A stretch of 64,000 bases of DNA from Streptomyces sp. NBC_01335 (GCF_035953295.1 NZ_CP108370.1:7859001-7923000), one strand, 5' to 3'; positions 24,695 through 34,996 are shown, counted from the stretch's first letter. The notes: generated from the letters alone by a model not told the origin. Numbers and translations are program-made.

Positions 24695-26126
24695 CGCGAA
24701 GACGCAATCCATAGCCGGGACGGAGAAGCCGGCGTTCGACCGGCGGCTGCTGCCGCCGATGATGCTCGGCTCCGTCCTGAACCCGATCAACTCGACGATC
24801 ATCTCCGTCGCGCTCGTCCCCATCGCCAAGGCCCTGGGCGCCCCGGCCTCGCAGACGGCGTGGCTGGTCTCCGCCCTCTACCTGGCCACGGCACTCGGGC
24901 AGCCCGTCGTGGGCCGGCTCATCGACATCTTCGGGCCGCGCAGGCTCTTCCTCGTCAGCACGAGCCTCGTCGGCGTCGCCGGCGTCGTCGGCACCCTGGC
25001 GCCCAACCTCGGCGTACTGATCGCCTCCCGGGTCCTGCTCGGATTCGGCACCTGCGCCGGATATCCCGCCGCCATGGCGCTGCTGCGCAGCGAGGGCAAA
25101 CGCACCGGACAGGACAACCCCGGCGGGGTACTGACCGCTCTCGCGGTCGCCAACCAGACCGTCGCCGTCATCGGACCGCTGCTCGGCGGACTGCTCATCG
25201 GAGTGGGTGGCTGGCGTGCGACCTTCGCGCTGAACATCCCGCTGGCCGTCGCCGCCGTACTCCTGGGGCTCTGGCGACTGCCCGAGGCGGGCGTCGAGGA
25301 CGAGCCGGCCACGGGCGGGTCCCCGCAGCGGGGGAGCGTGGCCGCCCGGATCGACCTGCCCGGCATGGGACTGTTCGCCGCGACGCTCACCTCGCTGCTG
25401 CTCTTCCTGATGAACCTGCACCTGCGCAACTGGTACCTGCTGCTGATCGTCGTCGCCGCCGGAGCCGCCTTCGCCGTACGCGAGCTGCGTACCGCCACCC
25501 CCTTCATCGACCTGCGGGTACTCGGTGGCAACACCCCGCTGCTGGCCACCTACGTACGTGCGCTCGTCGCGTACGTCGTCGCGTACGCCTTCCTCTACGG
25601 CTTCAGCCAGTGGACCGAGGAGGGCTACGGGCTGTCGCCCTTCCACGCCGGGCTGGTCCAGATCCCCATGTTCCTGATGGCGATCGGCATCTCCGTGGTC
25701 ACCGGGCGGCGCAAGAGCGTGCGCGGCAAACTGCTCGTCGGCGCGGCCGGGCAGATCGTCGCCTGCCTGGTGATCCTGACGCTCTCGGGGACCAGCCCCG
25801 TGTGGCTGCTGCTCCTGGTTGCCCTGATCTTCGGCGTCCCGCAGGGGCTGAACAACCTGGCCCTGCAGAACTCCGTCTACTTCCAGGCCGATCCCGAGCG
25901 CACCGCCTCCTCGGCCGGCCTGCTGCGCACCTTCGCCTACATCGGCTCGATGGTCGCCTCCTCCGCGACCGCCGCGTCCTTCGGGGAACACGCCGACACC
26001 GGCGGCATGCACCAGCTCGCCTGGGTGATGCTCGGTGCCGGGGTGGTCTACCTCCTGCTGACCGTCTGCGACCGCACCCTCGGCAAGGCCGCCGCGGCCA
26101 CGGACACCGCGCGGACCGGGAAGTAG
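24687..26126 (+). CDS. MFS multidrug exporter (DHA2/EmrB type)
   Basis: The protein has 479 residues and about 14 hydrophobic segments, as in DHA2 drug:proton antiporters. NPINSTIISVALVPIAKALGA in the first helix and VGRLIDIFGPRRLFL after helix 2 are the family marks; RVLLGFGTCAGYPAAMALLRSEG and VIGPLLGGLLIGVGGWRATFALNIP match helices 4 and 5. It should expel toxic small molecules with a proton gradient. It is translationally coupled to the MarR gene, which probably controls it. Confidence 0.9.
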   Translation: MTDAKTQSIAGTEKPAFDRRLLPPMMLGSVLNPINSTIISVALVPIAKALGAPASQTAWLVSALYLATALGQPVVGRLIDIFGPRRLFLVSTSLVGVAGVVGTLAPNLGVLIASRVLLGFGTCAGYPAAMALLRSEGKRTGQDNPGGVLTALAVANQTVAVIGPLLGGLLIGVGGWRATFALNIPLAVAAVLLGLWRLPEAGVEDEPATGGSPQRGSVAARIDLPGMGLFAATLTSLLLFLMNLHLRNWYLLLIVVAAGAAFAVRELRTATPFIDLRVLGGNTPLLATYVRALVAYVVAYAFLYGFSQWTEEGYGLSPFHAGLVQIPMFLMAIGISVVTGRRKSVRGKLLVGAAGQIVACLVILTLSGTSPVWLLLLVALIFGVPQGLNNLALQNSVYFQADPERTASSAGLLRTFAYIGSMVASSATAASFGEHADTGGMHQLAWVMLGAGVVYLLLTVCDRTLGKAAAATDTARTGK

Positions 26127-26127
26127 C

Positions 26128-26202
26128 CCGGGCGGCGGGAAGCAGCCCCCGCCGCCCGGAGACCCGGTGGTGCGCCCCGCCGGATGCGGGCACACCACCG
26201 GG
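26128..26202. terminator. Double hairpin terminator
   Basis: Two perfect stems lie in tandem: CCGGGCGGCGGG (26128-26139 with 26148-26159) and CCCGGTGGTG (26163-26172 with 26193-26202). They separate the convergent MFS and S8 protease genes. Confidence 0.85.
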
Positions 26203-26236
26203 CGGCTCCCCGGGCGAACCGGTCGTCGGGCGGGCG

Positions 26237-26286
26237 GACCGGCCATGGCGTCGGACGGGCTGACCGGCCATGGCGTCAGACGGGCA
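26237..26286. repeat. 25-bp tandem duplication over the protease stop codon
   Basis: Units 26237-26261 and 26262-26286 differ at two positions and start GACCGGCCATGGCGTCrGAC. A partial third copy follows at 26287. The stop codon of the leftward protease (complement of 26276-26278) lies inside the second unit. Confidence 0.8.
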
Positions 26287-29200
26287 GACCGGCCACGACG
26301 ATCTTCGTCGATCCTCCGTCCGTGAGGTCCATCGCGTAGAACGCCACCTGACCGCGGTTGTTGATGGCGATCCCCTCCAAGGGGGCCCAGTGGGAGCGGT
26401 CGACCATCGCGCCCAGGTCGTACATGCGGCCCTCGGGGTCCCACACCACGGCCGTGGTGGAGTCCGGCTCGACCTCCGCGGTGCCGGTGATCCAGCCCGC
26501 GTCGTTCACCTCCAGCGCATGGGCGTCGTACCCGAAGTCGGGCAGGCGGGTCATCGTGCCGCCCGGCTTCAGGACGAACGCGTCGTCGCCGCTGGTGCCG
26601 ACGATCGTCCCGGTGGCGTTGACGGACAGGGCGTAGCTGTCGGTCATGCCCGGCAGGACGCCCAGGTCGGTGATGGTTCCGTCGGCGTCCCACCGGACGG
26701 CGCGCCGCGCGCCGTCCTTGGCGGAGTGGCCGACCACCACACCGGCGCCGTTGAGCGCGAGCGGCTCGGTCTGCGTGCGGCTGTCGGTCAGGTGCGGCAG
26801 CCTGCGGAAGCCGTCCTGCGCCGTCCACACGAACGGGTCGTTCACCTGGAGGCTGCGGCCGGTCGCCGGGTCCTTCAGGTAGCCGGTGGCGTTGCCGACC
26901 ACCGACCCCGCGTCGTTGACGGCGTAGGCCCGGTCGAAGCTGTACGCCTCCCAGTCCGGCAGGGGCATGGTCGTGAGCTTCCCGTCCGGCGACCAGACGG
27001 CTCCCCGGGTGCCGTCCGGGAGGGTCAGCTGACCGACGGCGTAATCACCCGACGGGCTCTGCGCCAGGACATGGCCGTCATGGGCGTCCGCCTGTTCGAG
27101 GAGCGTGATTCCGCTCTCCGGGTCCCAGCGGATCGGCCGGCTTCTGCCGGACACCTGCTGAGAACCCGCCACCCGGCCTGCGTCGTCCAGGCTCAAGCCG
27201 ATCGCCGGACCGAACGAACCGGTGACCTCGGCCTGCGGCTGGGTCACCTTACCCAGCAGCACGTCGGCGCTGCCCAGCGTGGTGCCCTCGTCCGTGGCCA
27301 GCGAGAACCGGCCGACCAGGCGCTTCCCGGCCGGCGGAACCACGTCCGGGACCAGCCGGCCGGCGACCTTCGTCGACTGGCCGGAGCGCAGGTGCACCGG
27401 TCCGCCGTCCACCGTCACCGAGCCGAGCGACGCGGAGAACATGGTGTCCTGGATGTCGAAGGTGGTGCTGCCGGAGGGTACGTCGGTACCCGCGATGTAG
27501 AGCAGGTAGAACCCCGGCTTCGGGGCGTCGATCGTCAGGGACTCGCGCGCACCGCCGTTGGCCGACGAGGCCACGACCGCGCCGGACTGGGTGAGCAGGT
27601 ACAGGTCCAGGTCGGCGTCCGGGTCGGAGGCGTTGCCCATCGACACCTCCAGGCGGGTCGCGTCGCGCGGCACCGTCAGGGTCTTGCCGGTCATCTGCTG
27701 GTCACCGAGGGTCGGGGTCGCCTCGGACAGCGCCCCGAGGGAACCGCCGACGGGGTGCGCGGTCGCCGGGGCGAACCGGTTGACGACGGTGAAGGACTTC
27801 TCCGCGGGGGCGTGCAGCGCGGCCTCGGCGATCACGGACGACGGAGCGTCGAACCCGGCGCCGAGCACGGTGGCGGCCAGCCGGAACGGGTTCTCCAGGA
27901 CCGGCGAGGTCCGCCGTGCGTCCACCTCGAACTCCCACACCCCGGCCATCGGGTGCTCATAGACCCGTGAGGCCGGGGCGCAGTCTCCGGCGTCCGAGTA
28001 GTTCGTGTAGCAGCGGGCCGCGGCCGTGTCCTCCGCGGGCATGCCCTGCGGGTCGATCGCGAGGAACCGGGTCTGGCTCCCGTCGGCGATCCCGCTCAGG
28101 TCGGCCTTGAGCGAGGCCGCCCCCTCGGGCACGGACACGAACACCGACCGGGTCGCGTTGCGGTCGACGGCCCCCCGGTCCGACAGCGCGTACGACGGCT
28201 TGGCGGGCTCGGCCGCGACGACGACGGTGACCGGTACGAGCCGGTCGACACCGGGCGTGGCCGGGTCGTCCACGCGCAGCAGCGCCGAGTGCGCTCCCAC
28301 CGACCGGGCGTGCGCGCGGACGGTGACGACGGACGCGCGGCCCTCGGTCAGCCGGACCGAGCGCGGGGCGTCGAACGTACCGTCGTTGCCCACCCACGAC
28401 AGCGTCGCCGCACCGCTCCCGGAGCCGGTACGGGTCAGCCGGATCTCGTAGTCGCGGGGACGGCCGAGGGTCTGGCCGCCGTCGCCGGGGGCACACCGGT
28501 TGTACACACCGGAGCCGGACTTCGGGGTGGCCAGCCGCGAGGCGAGCACCCCGCACACCGGAGCCTCGACGGCGTAGGAGGTCGGCCGGACCTTCTTCGC
28601 CAGCAGCTTCCAGGCGTCCGGCACCGAGATCAGGCCGGCGCCCTGCGCGTACGCGGGCGTGTCGTCCAGGAAGCGGGCCGAGCCGGTCAGCGCGGTACGC
28701 AGTGCCTCGGGCGTCACCTTCACACCGGAGCCGTACGCGGCCGAGAGCAGCAGCGCGGCGGCGCCCGCGGCCTGCGGCGAGGACATGGACGTGCCGTTGT
28801 ACATGGCGTACCCGGCGGGGAGCGCGTAACCGGTCTGCGGGACGCTCTCCCCGGGCATCCAGGTCGGTACGGACGACACGGCCGCGCCCGGTGCGACGAT
28901 CTCGGGCTTCATCCCGCCGTCCTCGCGCGGACCGCGCGCCGAGAACGGGAACAGGCCCTGGCGCGCCGACACACGCGAGCCGTAATCGGCCCACCAGGTG
29001 TCCTTGCTGACCGAGGCACCCACCGCTATCACCCGGTCGGCGACGGACGGGTCGGAGACCGTGTTCATGCCCGGGCCGTCGTTCCCCGCCGACGAGACGA
29101 TCTCCACCCCGTACTCGTCGATCAGCCGGTTGTACAGCACGGCACGGACGTTGGTCCCGTCGTTGAGCGCGGGCAGCCCGCCGATCGACAGGTTGACCAC

Positions 29201-30547
29201 GTCGGCCCCCTTGTCGACGACGACGTCGATCATGCCTTCGGCGAGCGCGTACGACGTACAGCCGGAGGCGAACAGGCAGACGCGTTCCGAGACGACCTGC
29301 GCCCCCGGTGCCGCGCCGTCCATCCGCCCGCCGAACAGGCCGTTGCCCGTGGCGATCCCGGCGACATGGGTGCCGTGCGCACCGGAGACGATGCCGATGT
29401 TCACGAAGTCGGCGGTCTTGCCGGTGCTCGTGCCGCCGCGCGCCGACAGGTCGACGTCGTCGCGGTGCTCGACCGTGAAGGGCATCGACTCGTTCACCGC
29501 GGTGGCGGGGTCGTCGGTCCCGAAGGCGGCCCACTTCCCGCTCTCCGCGTACGGTTCGACGACGTCGTCGGCGCCGAAGACGTGGTCGAGGCCGGCGTCC
29601 ACCCACACGGTGTGGTCCGACTCGCGGTACAGGACGCCGAAGGAGTCCTTGGTGTCGCCGTCACGGTTGACGTCCCCGGCGAGCTCGCTGCCCCAGGTCT
29701 TCGACTCGTCGAACACCGCGAACTCGTAGGTTCCGTCCGGGGCCTTCCAGTCGACTCCGCCGTACCGGAAGCCTCCGTCCACGGCGGTGACCTTGAGCCG
29801 CATCTCCAGCCACGTCGGGTCGCCGTCGCCGACCGGGTCGGTCGCCGTCACCCAGTCCTTGATCTTCGGCGCGCCCGTGGTGGTGGTCCGCAGCGCCGGA
29901 TGGGAGGCGTCCACACCGGTGTCGAGGATGCCGACGGTCACGCCCCGGCCGTCCCACGCGGGGTGGGCCGCCGTGAAGTCCGTGGCTCCGGTCTCCCCGG
30001 TCGGCAGGTAGGGGTTGTCGGCGGGGGTGAGCCGGCCCGGTGCGGCGGGACCGCTGCCGGAAGCCGCTCCCCGGGCGGCCTCGGCGTCCCCGGCGCCGAC
30101 CGGCGAGGGGTCGGGAAGCTCGAAGGTCTCGCTGAGGTCGACGGCGCGGACGGAGGAGAGCGCGGTCAGCCGGTCCACTTCGTCGGTGGGTACGGTGGCG
30201 CGCACGTAACCGAGACCGTCGTCGAACATGCCTGTATGGCCGCCGAGTTCGGTGACCTTCGCGCGGAGCTTCGCGGTGTCGCCCTCGTCCGTGGCGAGCA
30301 GGACGGTGACGGTCTTCCGCTTCTTGCTTTCGGCTGTCTGGAGCAACGACCGGTCGTGCGCGCCCAGTTTGTCGTCCCCGGACCGGGGCGCCTCCTTGGC
30401 GGTGTGGGGCACGGCAGCGCCCAGCGGCTGCGGCACTTCGGCGGCCCGGGCCGGCAGCGTCGAGAGTCCGAGCAGCGAACCGGTCAGGCCTGCGGCGAGG
30501 GCGGCCGCGGTGAGCCGGCGTCTGCGCCGGGGGACGGTCGGTGGCAT
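26276..30547 (-). CDS. Secreted S8 (subtilisin-family) protease with C-terminal HAF repeats
   Basis: The protein has 1,423 residues. A signal peptide covers about 1-35 and a propeptide about 75-140. The S8 domain has Asp209 (GILDTGVDASHP), His391 (GAHGTHVAGIA) and Ser587 (YNGTSMSSPQAAG); some 180 residues lie between Asp and His, a large insertion containing VNRDGDTKDSFG. Beta-rich domains follow, with a PPC-like segment near 970-1070 (DADLDLYLLTQSGAVVASS). The last 300 residues carry HAF-type repeats (AVNDAGSVVGNATG, ALNGAGVVVGHS, SVNATGTIVGTS, EVNDAGWITGTAE). It should act outside the cell as an endopeptidase; the repeats may form a propeller that binds a target. AAGGGG precedes the ATG at 30547. 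It is divergent from the next S8 gene across 314 bp. Confidence 0.9.
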   Translation of the reverse strand: MPPTVPRRRRRLTAAALAAGLTGSLLGLSTLPARAAEVPQPLGAAVPHTAKEAPRSGDDKLGAHDRSLLQTAESKKRKTVTVLLATDEGDTAKLRAKVTELGGHTGMFDDGLGYVRATVPTDEVDRLTALSSVRAVDLSETFELPDPSPVGAGDAEAARGAASGSGPAAPGRLTPADNPYLPTGETGATDFTAAHPAWDGRGVTVGILDTGVDASHPALRTTTTGAPKIKDWVTATDPVGDGDPTWLEMRLKVTAVDGGFRYGGVDWKAPDGTYEFAVFDESKTWGSELAGDVNRDGDTKDSFGVLYRESDHTVWVDAGLDHVFGADDVVEPYAESGKWAAFGTDDPATAVNESMPFTVEHRDDVDLSARGGTSTGKTADFVNIGIVSGAHGTHVAGIATGNGLFGGRMDGAAPGAQVVSERVCLFASGCTSYALAEGMIDVVVDKGADVVNLSIGGLPALNDGTNVRAVLYNRLIDEYGVEIVSSAGNDGPGMNTVSDPSVADRVIAVGASVSKDTWWADYGSRVSARQGLFPFSARGPREDGGMKPEIVAPGAAVSSVPTWMPGESVPQTGYALPAGYAMYNGTSMSSPQAAGAAALLLSAAYGSGVKVTPEALRTALTGSARFLDDTPAYAQGAGLISVPDAWKLLAKKVRPTSYAVEAPVCGVLASRLATPKSGSGVYNRCAPGDGGQTLGRPRDYEIRLTRTGSGSGAATLSWVGNDGTFDAPRSVRLTEGRASVVTVRAHARSVGAHSALLRVDDPATPGVDRLVPVTVVVAAEPAKPSYALSDRGAVDRNATRSVFVSVPEGAASLKADLSGIADGSQTRFLAIDPQGMPAEDTAAARCYTNYSDAGDCAPASRVYEHPMAGVWEFEVDARRTSPVLENPFRLAATVLGAGFDAPSSVIAEAALHAPAEKSFTVVNRFAPATAHPVGGSLGALSEATPTLGDQQMTGKTLTVPRDATRLEVSMGNASDPDADLDLYLLTQSGAVVASSANGGARESLTIDAPKPGFYLLYIAGTDVPSGSTTFDIQDTMFSASLGSVTVDGGPVHLRSGQSTKVAGRLVPDVVPPAGKRLVGRFSLATDEGTTLGSADVLLGKVTQPQAEVTGSFGPAIGLSLDDAGRVAGSQQVSGRSRPIRWDPESGITLLEQADAHDGHVLAQSPSGDYAVGQLTLPDGTRGAVWSPDGKLTTMPLPDWEAYSFDRAYAVNDAGSVVGNATGYLKDPATGRSLQVNDPFVWTAQDGFRRLPHLTDSRTQTEPLALNGAGVVVGHSAKDGARRAVRWDADGTITDLGVLPGMTDSYALSVNATGTIVGTSGDDAFVLKPGGTMTRLPDFGYDAHALEVNDAGWITGTAEVEPDSTTAVVWDPEGRMYDLGAMVDRSHWAPLEGIAINNRGQVAFYAMDLTDGGSTKIVVAGLPV

Positions 30548-30676
30548 GTTTTCCCCTTCGGTGGACGGGAGTTCAGGCCACGTATACCGATCCCGCGTTG
30601 CCGCGAGCGTCGCGAGCCGCTGGCGGGACTGCGACACGGCGTGAAGACGACACGCACCAACCGCGATTGGCGGAGC

Positions 30677-30744
30677 GGGCGTCGAACGCATCGGGTGAGG
30701 GCGTCGAACACCACGAGTGAGCTGGCGTTTTGACGACACGTCGT
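30677..30744. promoter_or_regulatory. Direct and inverted repeats between two divergent S8 genes
   Basis: GGGCGTCGAAC occurs twice with 22-bp spacing (30677-30687, 30699-30709), putting both on one DNA face. ACGAC-2-GTCGT follows at 30733-30744. Otherwise the gap 30548-30861 shows nothing recognisable. Confidence 0.4.
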
Positions 30745-30861
30745 AATCCCGCCACCTTCCGCGCTTCCGTGCCGGTCAGCCGTACGCCCATGCTCGGACG
30801 ACTGCCGGCGTCCCACGGCAGGGCACCCGACGGCACGATCCGTCCGGAGAGGAGCAGGAAC

Positions 30862-33800
30862 ATGACACACGTACCCAGACGCGCACGCCTCGCCGCGGTC
30901 GCCGCTGCCACGGTGCTCACCACCCTGACCGCCATGGTCACGGCGCAGGCCGCGACAACCGCCCCGAAGGCCACGGTGAGCGCGGGCGACGTACTCACGG
31001 GCCTGGACGAGCAGGAGATCCAGGCACTGCACCGGATGGCCTCGCTGGACATCGGCGGCCTGCACGTCACCGACAAGACGGCCCTCGGTTCCAGCGAACC
31101 CGTCGACGTCATCGTGCAGTTGCGTACGCCGCCCGCCGAAACGGCCCGCCTGCTCGCCGCCGCCGACGGCCGCACGCTCAGCGACGCGGACGCCCGCGGC
31201 GCCGTCGGCAAGGCGCACGACACCTTCCGCGCCACCCTCGACACCATGTTCTCCGACGCGGTGGCCGACGCATCGGACCCGGCGGGCCGGAGCGCCGGCA
31301 AGGGCGCCGTCGCCGCGCGGGTGCAGCGCAGTTACACCCGGAGCTTCGACGGCGTCAGCCTGACCCTGCCGGGCGACCGCGTCGCCGACCTGCTCGACCA
31401 CGACGAGGTCGCGGCGGTCTGGCCGGACACCGAGGTCAAGGCGCTCACCGAGGGCGCGGCCACCGGCGCCCCCGCCGCCGACCCGGCACCGGACGCGCCG
31501 GAACCGGCGGACGGCGTGGACCGCCTCCACTCCGAAGGCGTCACCGGCAAGGGCGTGAAGATCGGCGTCATCGACACCGGGATCGACTACCACCACCCCG
31601 ATCTGAAGGCGGTCTACGCCGGCGGCTATGACTTCGTCGACGGCGACGACGACCCGATGGAGACCACGTACGCCGACTGGAAGGCCTCCGGCCAGGCGGA
31701 GACGAACGCCGGATCGACGTACTACACCGAGCACGGCACCCACGTCGCCGGCATCATCGCCGGACAGGGCGACCCCGCCGAGGCACGCGCCGCGCACGGT
31801 GTGGCGCCCGGCGCCGAGATCCACGCGTACCGCGTGCTCGGCCCCTACGGCACCGGCAACACCAGCGACATCCTCGCGGCGATGGACAGGGCCGCGTCCG
31901 ACGGCATGGACGTGGTCAACATGTCGCTCGGCGCGGCGATCAACGACCCGCTGAGCCCGCAGGCCGTCGCCGCCGACAACCTCGTCCTCGCCGGGGTCAC
32001 CACCGTCATCGCCGCCGGCAACAGCGGTCCGGCGGCCGGCACGCTCGGGACGCCGGGCGCGGCGGCCCTGCCGCTGACCGTCGGCGCCCACGACGAGCCG
32101 CTGACCCTGCCCGCCTACACGGTGAGCACGGGCGGGACCACGGCCGGGGTCCGGCTGCTGGCCCAGCCCTACGGCGACGCCCTCGAACGGCTGGCCGACC
32201 AGCCCCGTCCCGTGGCGGACGTCGGCACCGGCACGGCGGCCGGCTACACCGGCAAGGACGTCACGGGCAAGGCCGTCCTGGTGAAACGCGGTGCGATCAG
32301 CCTCGACGAGAAGGTGCGGCGCGCGCGGAGCATGGGCGCCGCGGCCGTTCTCCTCGTCAACGACAACGCCGACGAGGGACACATCCCGTTCTACATAGGT
32401 GAGGCGGCTTCCTACGTCCCGGCGTTCTCGGTGACCGCCGCCGACGGAGCGGCCCTGGCCGCCGCGGGCCCCGGCGCCGAGGTGTCCTTCGCGGCCGCGG
32501 GCACCTTCCGCCTCGGCGGCGGAGGCCTGGCCGACTTCAGCTCGCGCGGCCCCGTCTACGGCACCGGGGACATCAAGCCCGAGGTCACCGCGCCGGGCGT
32601 GAGCGTCCTGTCCTCCGTGCCCGCCGACATCGTCGACCCGGCCGGCGGCGACTACACGTACGCCTACGCCCGCCTCAGCGGCACCTCGATGGCGAGCCCC
32701 TACGTCGCCGGAACCGCCGCTCTCCTCCTCCAGCACGACCCGAGCCTCACCCCCGACGACGTCAAGACGGCCCTGATGAACACCGCGGCCCCGATGCCCG
32801 GCGACGTCAGCGTCTTCGAGGCCGGCGCCGGCGCTGTCGACCCGTACGCCGCGGTGCACACCACCGCGGCGCTCCAGGTCGAGGGCGACACCCCCTACCT
32901 GACGCTCGAAGGCGCGGAGACCCAGCTCGGCCACCGCACCGGCGCCCTGAACCTCGGCGTCCTGCCGCTCGGCCGCAGGACCGACGCCGGGCACACGCTG
33001 CGCCTGGTCAACGACGCCGCCCGCCCCGGCACTTACCGGGTGAGCACCGTATTCACCCGAGGCTCCGGAACGTCCCAGGACGCGGCCGCCGCCCACGTCA
33101 CGCTCAGCGCCGACGACACGGTGAACGTCGGCGCCCGCGGCAAGGCCACCGTACGCACCACGCTGCACGTCCCCGCCGACGCGCCCGCCGGGTACTACGA
33201 GGGCTACCTCACCCTGACGCCCACGCGCGGGACGCGGACGCACAGTCTGCGCGTCCCGTTCGGCATGCGGCTCGCGAAGTCCGGGTTCGAGGAGGTCGAC
33301 ATGACCAAGTCGGTCCTCTCGACCGGGCAGAACTCACCGGACGGCGCCGTCGGCGGCGGCGCGGCCACCTTCAACCTGAAGATGGCCGGACAGCTCCGCA
33401 GCATCGACATCTTCCTCACCGACAAGCGGGGCAAGGACATCGGCTACGTCGGCGGCATCAACACCGTCGGACTGACCGAGGGCGTCCTCTACGGCCCCGC
33501 CACCGTCGGTGCCTGGTACTTCCCGCTGACCGGCGACAAGGCGACCCCGATCGACCCGCGGGGCCGCTGGATGAAGGACGGCGCCTACAAGCTGCGGATC
33601 GTCGGCACCGGCGCCGACGGCGGCACCGACACCGAACTGCGCGACGTCTACGTCGACTCCACCGTGCCCACCTACGACGACGCGTACGGCACGTGGAACC
33701 CGGCCCACCCCACCGTCGTCGAACACCCGGCGGCCGACACGTCGTTCCCCGTCCCCGGCAAGCTCGTCGACGGCCAGACGGCAGCGATCCGCGCCTCCGG

Positions 33801-34992
33801 ACTCGACATCGGGCAGGACGACAACGTCCTCTACTACTCCTACGCCAACTACAACGCGCCCACCGGACACACCGGAGTCGGCGCGGACGGCACCGTCGAC
33901 GCCCGGCTCCCGTACAGCGCCGGCCCGCCCACCGCGATGTTCAAGCTGTGGCCCACCGACGCGGCGGGCAACATCGGCGACGTCCGCGTCCTGAACACCA
34001 TCAAGGAGGGCGTGCCCTACGTCGTCGGCGACGCCAGCGCGGCATCCGCCCGAGCGGGCGACAAGGTCACGTACACGCTCACCGCGCACGACCTGAAGCA
34101 CTGGAAGAGCTTCTCCACGCAGATCCGCTACCACGCGGGCAACCTGAAACTGCTCGCCGTCGAGCCGACCGGCGAACTCGCAGCCCACGGACCGTCGGAC
34201 ATCCGCACCACGGCCGACGTCTCGGCCGGCGCGTCCTCGTACCGCACCGTGGCCTTCGACGTCGCCGACCCCGAGGGCCTGGACGCGGACTCCATGCCGC
34301 TGCTCAAGGTCACCTACGAGGTCACCGGCAACACCTGGACGACCTCGGCGAGCCTGAACACCGGCACCACCTCCGCCACGGACACCTCGGGCACCAAGGT
34401 GTCGCTGAACATCCTGTTCTACGGCTCCGTGCGGATGCTGAACCCCACGTCCACCTTCAACGCACGCTCCGCCGCGGAGGCCCTGCTCACCAAGAACTAC
34501 GCGTACGACAGCGGCCGCGACTACAGCGCCGACGGCTTCCGGGCGACGCTCACGGCGCCGGACGGCACCCGGCGCACCCTGAACGCCGACGCCGCCGCCC
34601 GGATGTCCGCCTCCGGGCTCGAACCGGCGGGCGCGCCCTACCGGTTCGAGGTCTCCGTGCCCGGCCACTTCACCTGGTACGAGGACGTCGATCTGGCCGC
34701 GCACGGCGACTTCGGCACGGCCGGCACGAGCGCCGCGTCCGACGCCACCCTCGTCGCGGGCGACGTCAACGGCGACGACGTCATCGACGTCCGTGACGCC
34801 GCCGCCGTGTACGCGGCCCGCGGCACCGCCGAACGGTCCGCCGACATCGACCACGACGGCACGGTCGACGCGCGGGACATGGGCTGGGTCGTCCAGAACT
34901 ACCTGGCGCAGAACAGCACCGCGGACCACTGGACCGACCCGGTGAAGCGGCTGCACGGCCGGACCCTGGAGTACTACGTGGACCGGATGTGA
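30862..34992 (+). CDS. Secreted S8 protease with PA, cohesin-like and dockerin-like modules
   Basis: The protein has 1,376 residues. In order: signal peptide (1-31), I9-type propeptide (about 80-195, VDVIVQLRTPPAETARLL), S8 domain with Asp238 (GVIDTGIDYHHPDL), His291 (TEHGTHVAGI) and Ser609 (LSGTSMASPYVAG), and a PA insert near 430-550, as in Vpr and lactocepin-type enzymes. Fn3/Ig-like domains follow. Residues about 1055-1187 (ASARAGDKVTYTLTAHDL, STQIRYHAGNLKLLAVEPTG, MPLLKVTYEVTG) look like a cohesin fold. Residues about 1297-1350 hold two Ca-binding loops (DVNGDDVIDVRD, DIDHDGTVDARD) as in type I dockerins. GGAGAGGAG precedes the ATG. It is convergent with a regulator gene. Confidence 0.88.
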   Translation: MTHVPRRARLAAVAAATVLTTLTAMVTAQAATTAPKATVSAGDVLTGLDEQEIQALHRMASLDIGGLHVTDKTALGSSEPVDVIVQLRTPPAETARLLAAADGRTLSDADARGAVGKAHDTFRATLDTMFSDAVADASDPAGRSAGKGAVAARVQRSYTRSFDGVSLTLPGDRVADLLDHDEVAAVWPDTEVKALTEGAATGAPAADPAPDAPEPADGVDRLHSEGVTGKGVKIGVIDTGIDYHHPDLKAVYAGGYDFVDGDDDPMETTYADWKASGQAETNAGSTYYTEHGTHVAGIIAGQGDPAEARAAHGVAPGAEIHAYRVLGPYGTGNTSDILAAMDRAASDGMDVVNMSLGAAINDPLSPQAVAADNLVLAGVTTVIAAGNSGPAAGTLGTPGAAALPLTVGAHDEPLTLPAYTVSTGGTTAGVRLLAQPYGDALERLADQPRPVADVGTGTAAGYTGKDVTGKAVLVKRGAISLDEKVRRARSMGAAAVLLVNDNADEGHIPFYIGEAASYVPAFSVTAADGAALAAAGPGAEVSFAAAGTFRLGGGGLADFSSRGPVYGTGDIKPEVTAPGVSVLSSVPADIVDPAGGDYTYAYARLSGTSMASPYVAGTAALLLQHDPSLTPDDVKTALMNTAAPMPGDVSVFEAGAGAVDPYAAVHTTAALQVEGDTPYLTLEGAETQLGHRTGALNLGVLPLGRRTDAGHTLRLVNDAARPGTYRVSTVFTRGSGTSQDAAAAHVTLSADDTVNVGARGKATVRTTLHVPADAPAGYYEGYLTLTPTRGTRTHSLRVPFGMRLAKSGFEEVDMTKSVLSTGQNSPDGAVGGGAATFNLKMAGQLRSIDIFLTDKRGKDIGYVGGINTVGLTEGVLYGPATVGAWYFPLTGDKATPIDPRGRWMKDGAYKLRIVGTGADGGTDTELRDVYVDSTVPTYDDAYGTWNPAHPTVVEHPAADTSFPVPGKLVDGQTAAIRASGLDIGQDDNVLYYSYANYNAPTGHTGVGADGTVDARLPYSAGPPTAMFKLWPTDAAGNIGDVRVLNTIKEGVPYVVGDASAASARAGDKVTYTLTAHDLKHWKSFSTQIRYHAGNLKLLAVEPTGELAAHGPSDIRTTADVSAGASSYRTVAFDVADPEGLDADSMPLLKVTYEVTGNTWTTSASLNTGTTSATDTSGTKVSLNILFYGSVRMLNPTSTFNARSAAEALLTKNYAYDSGRDYSADGFRATLTAPDGTRRTLNADAAARMSASGLEPAGAPYRFEVSVPGHFTWYEDVDLAAHGDFGTAGTSAASDATLVAGDVNGDDVIDVRDAAAVYAARGTAERSADIDHDGTVDARDMGWVVQNYLAQNSTADHWTDPVKRLHGRTLEYYVDRM

Positions 34993-34996
34993 CCGC

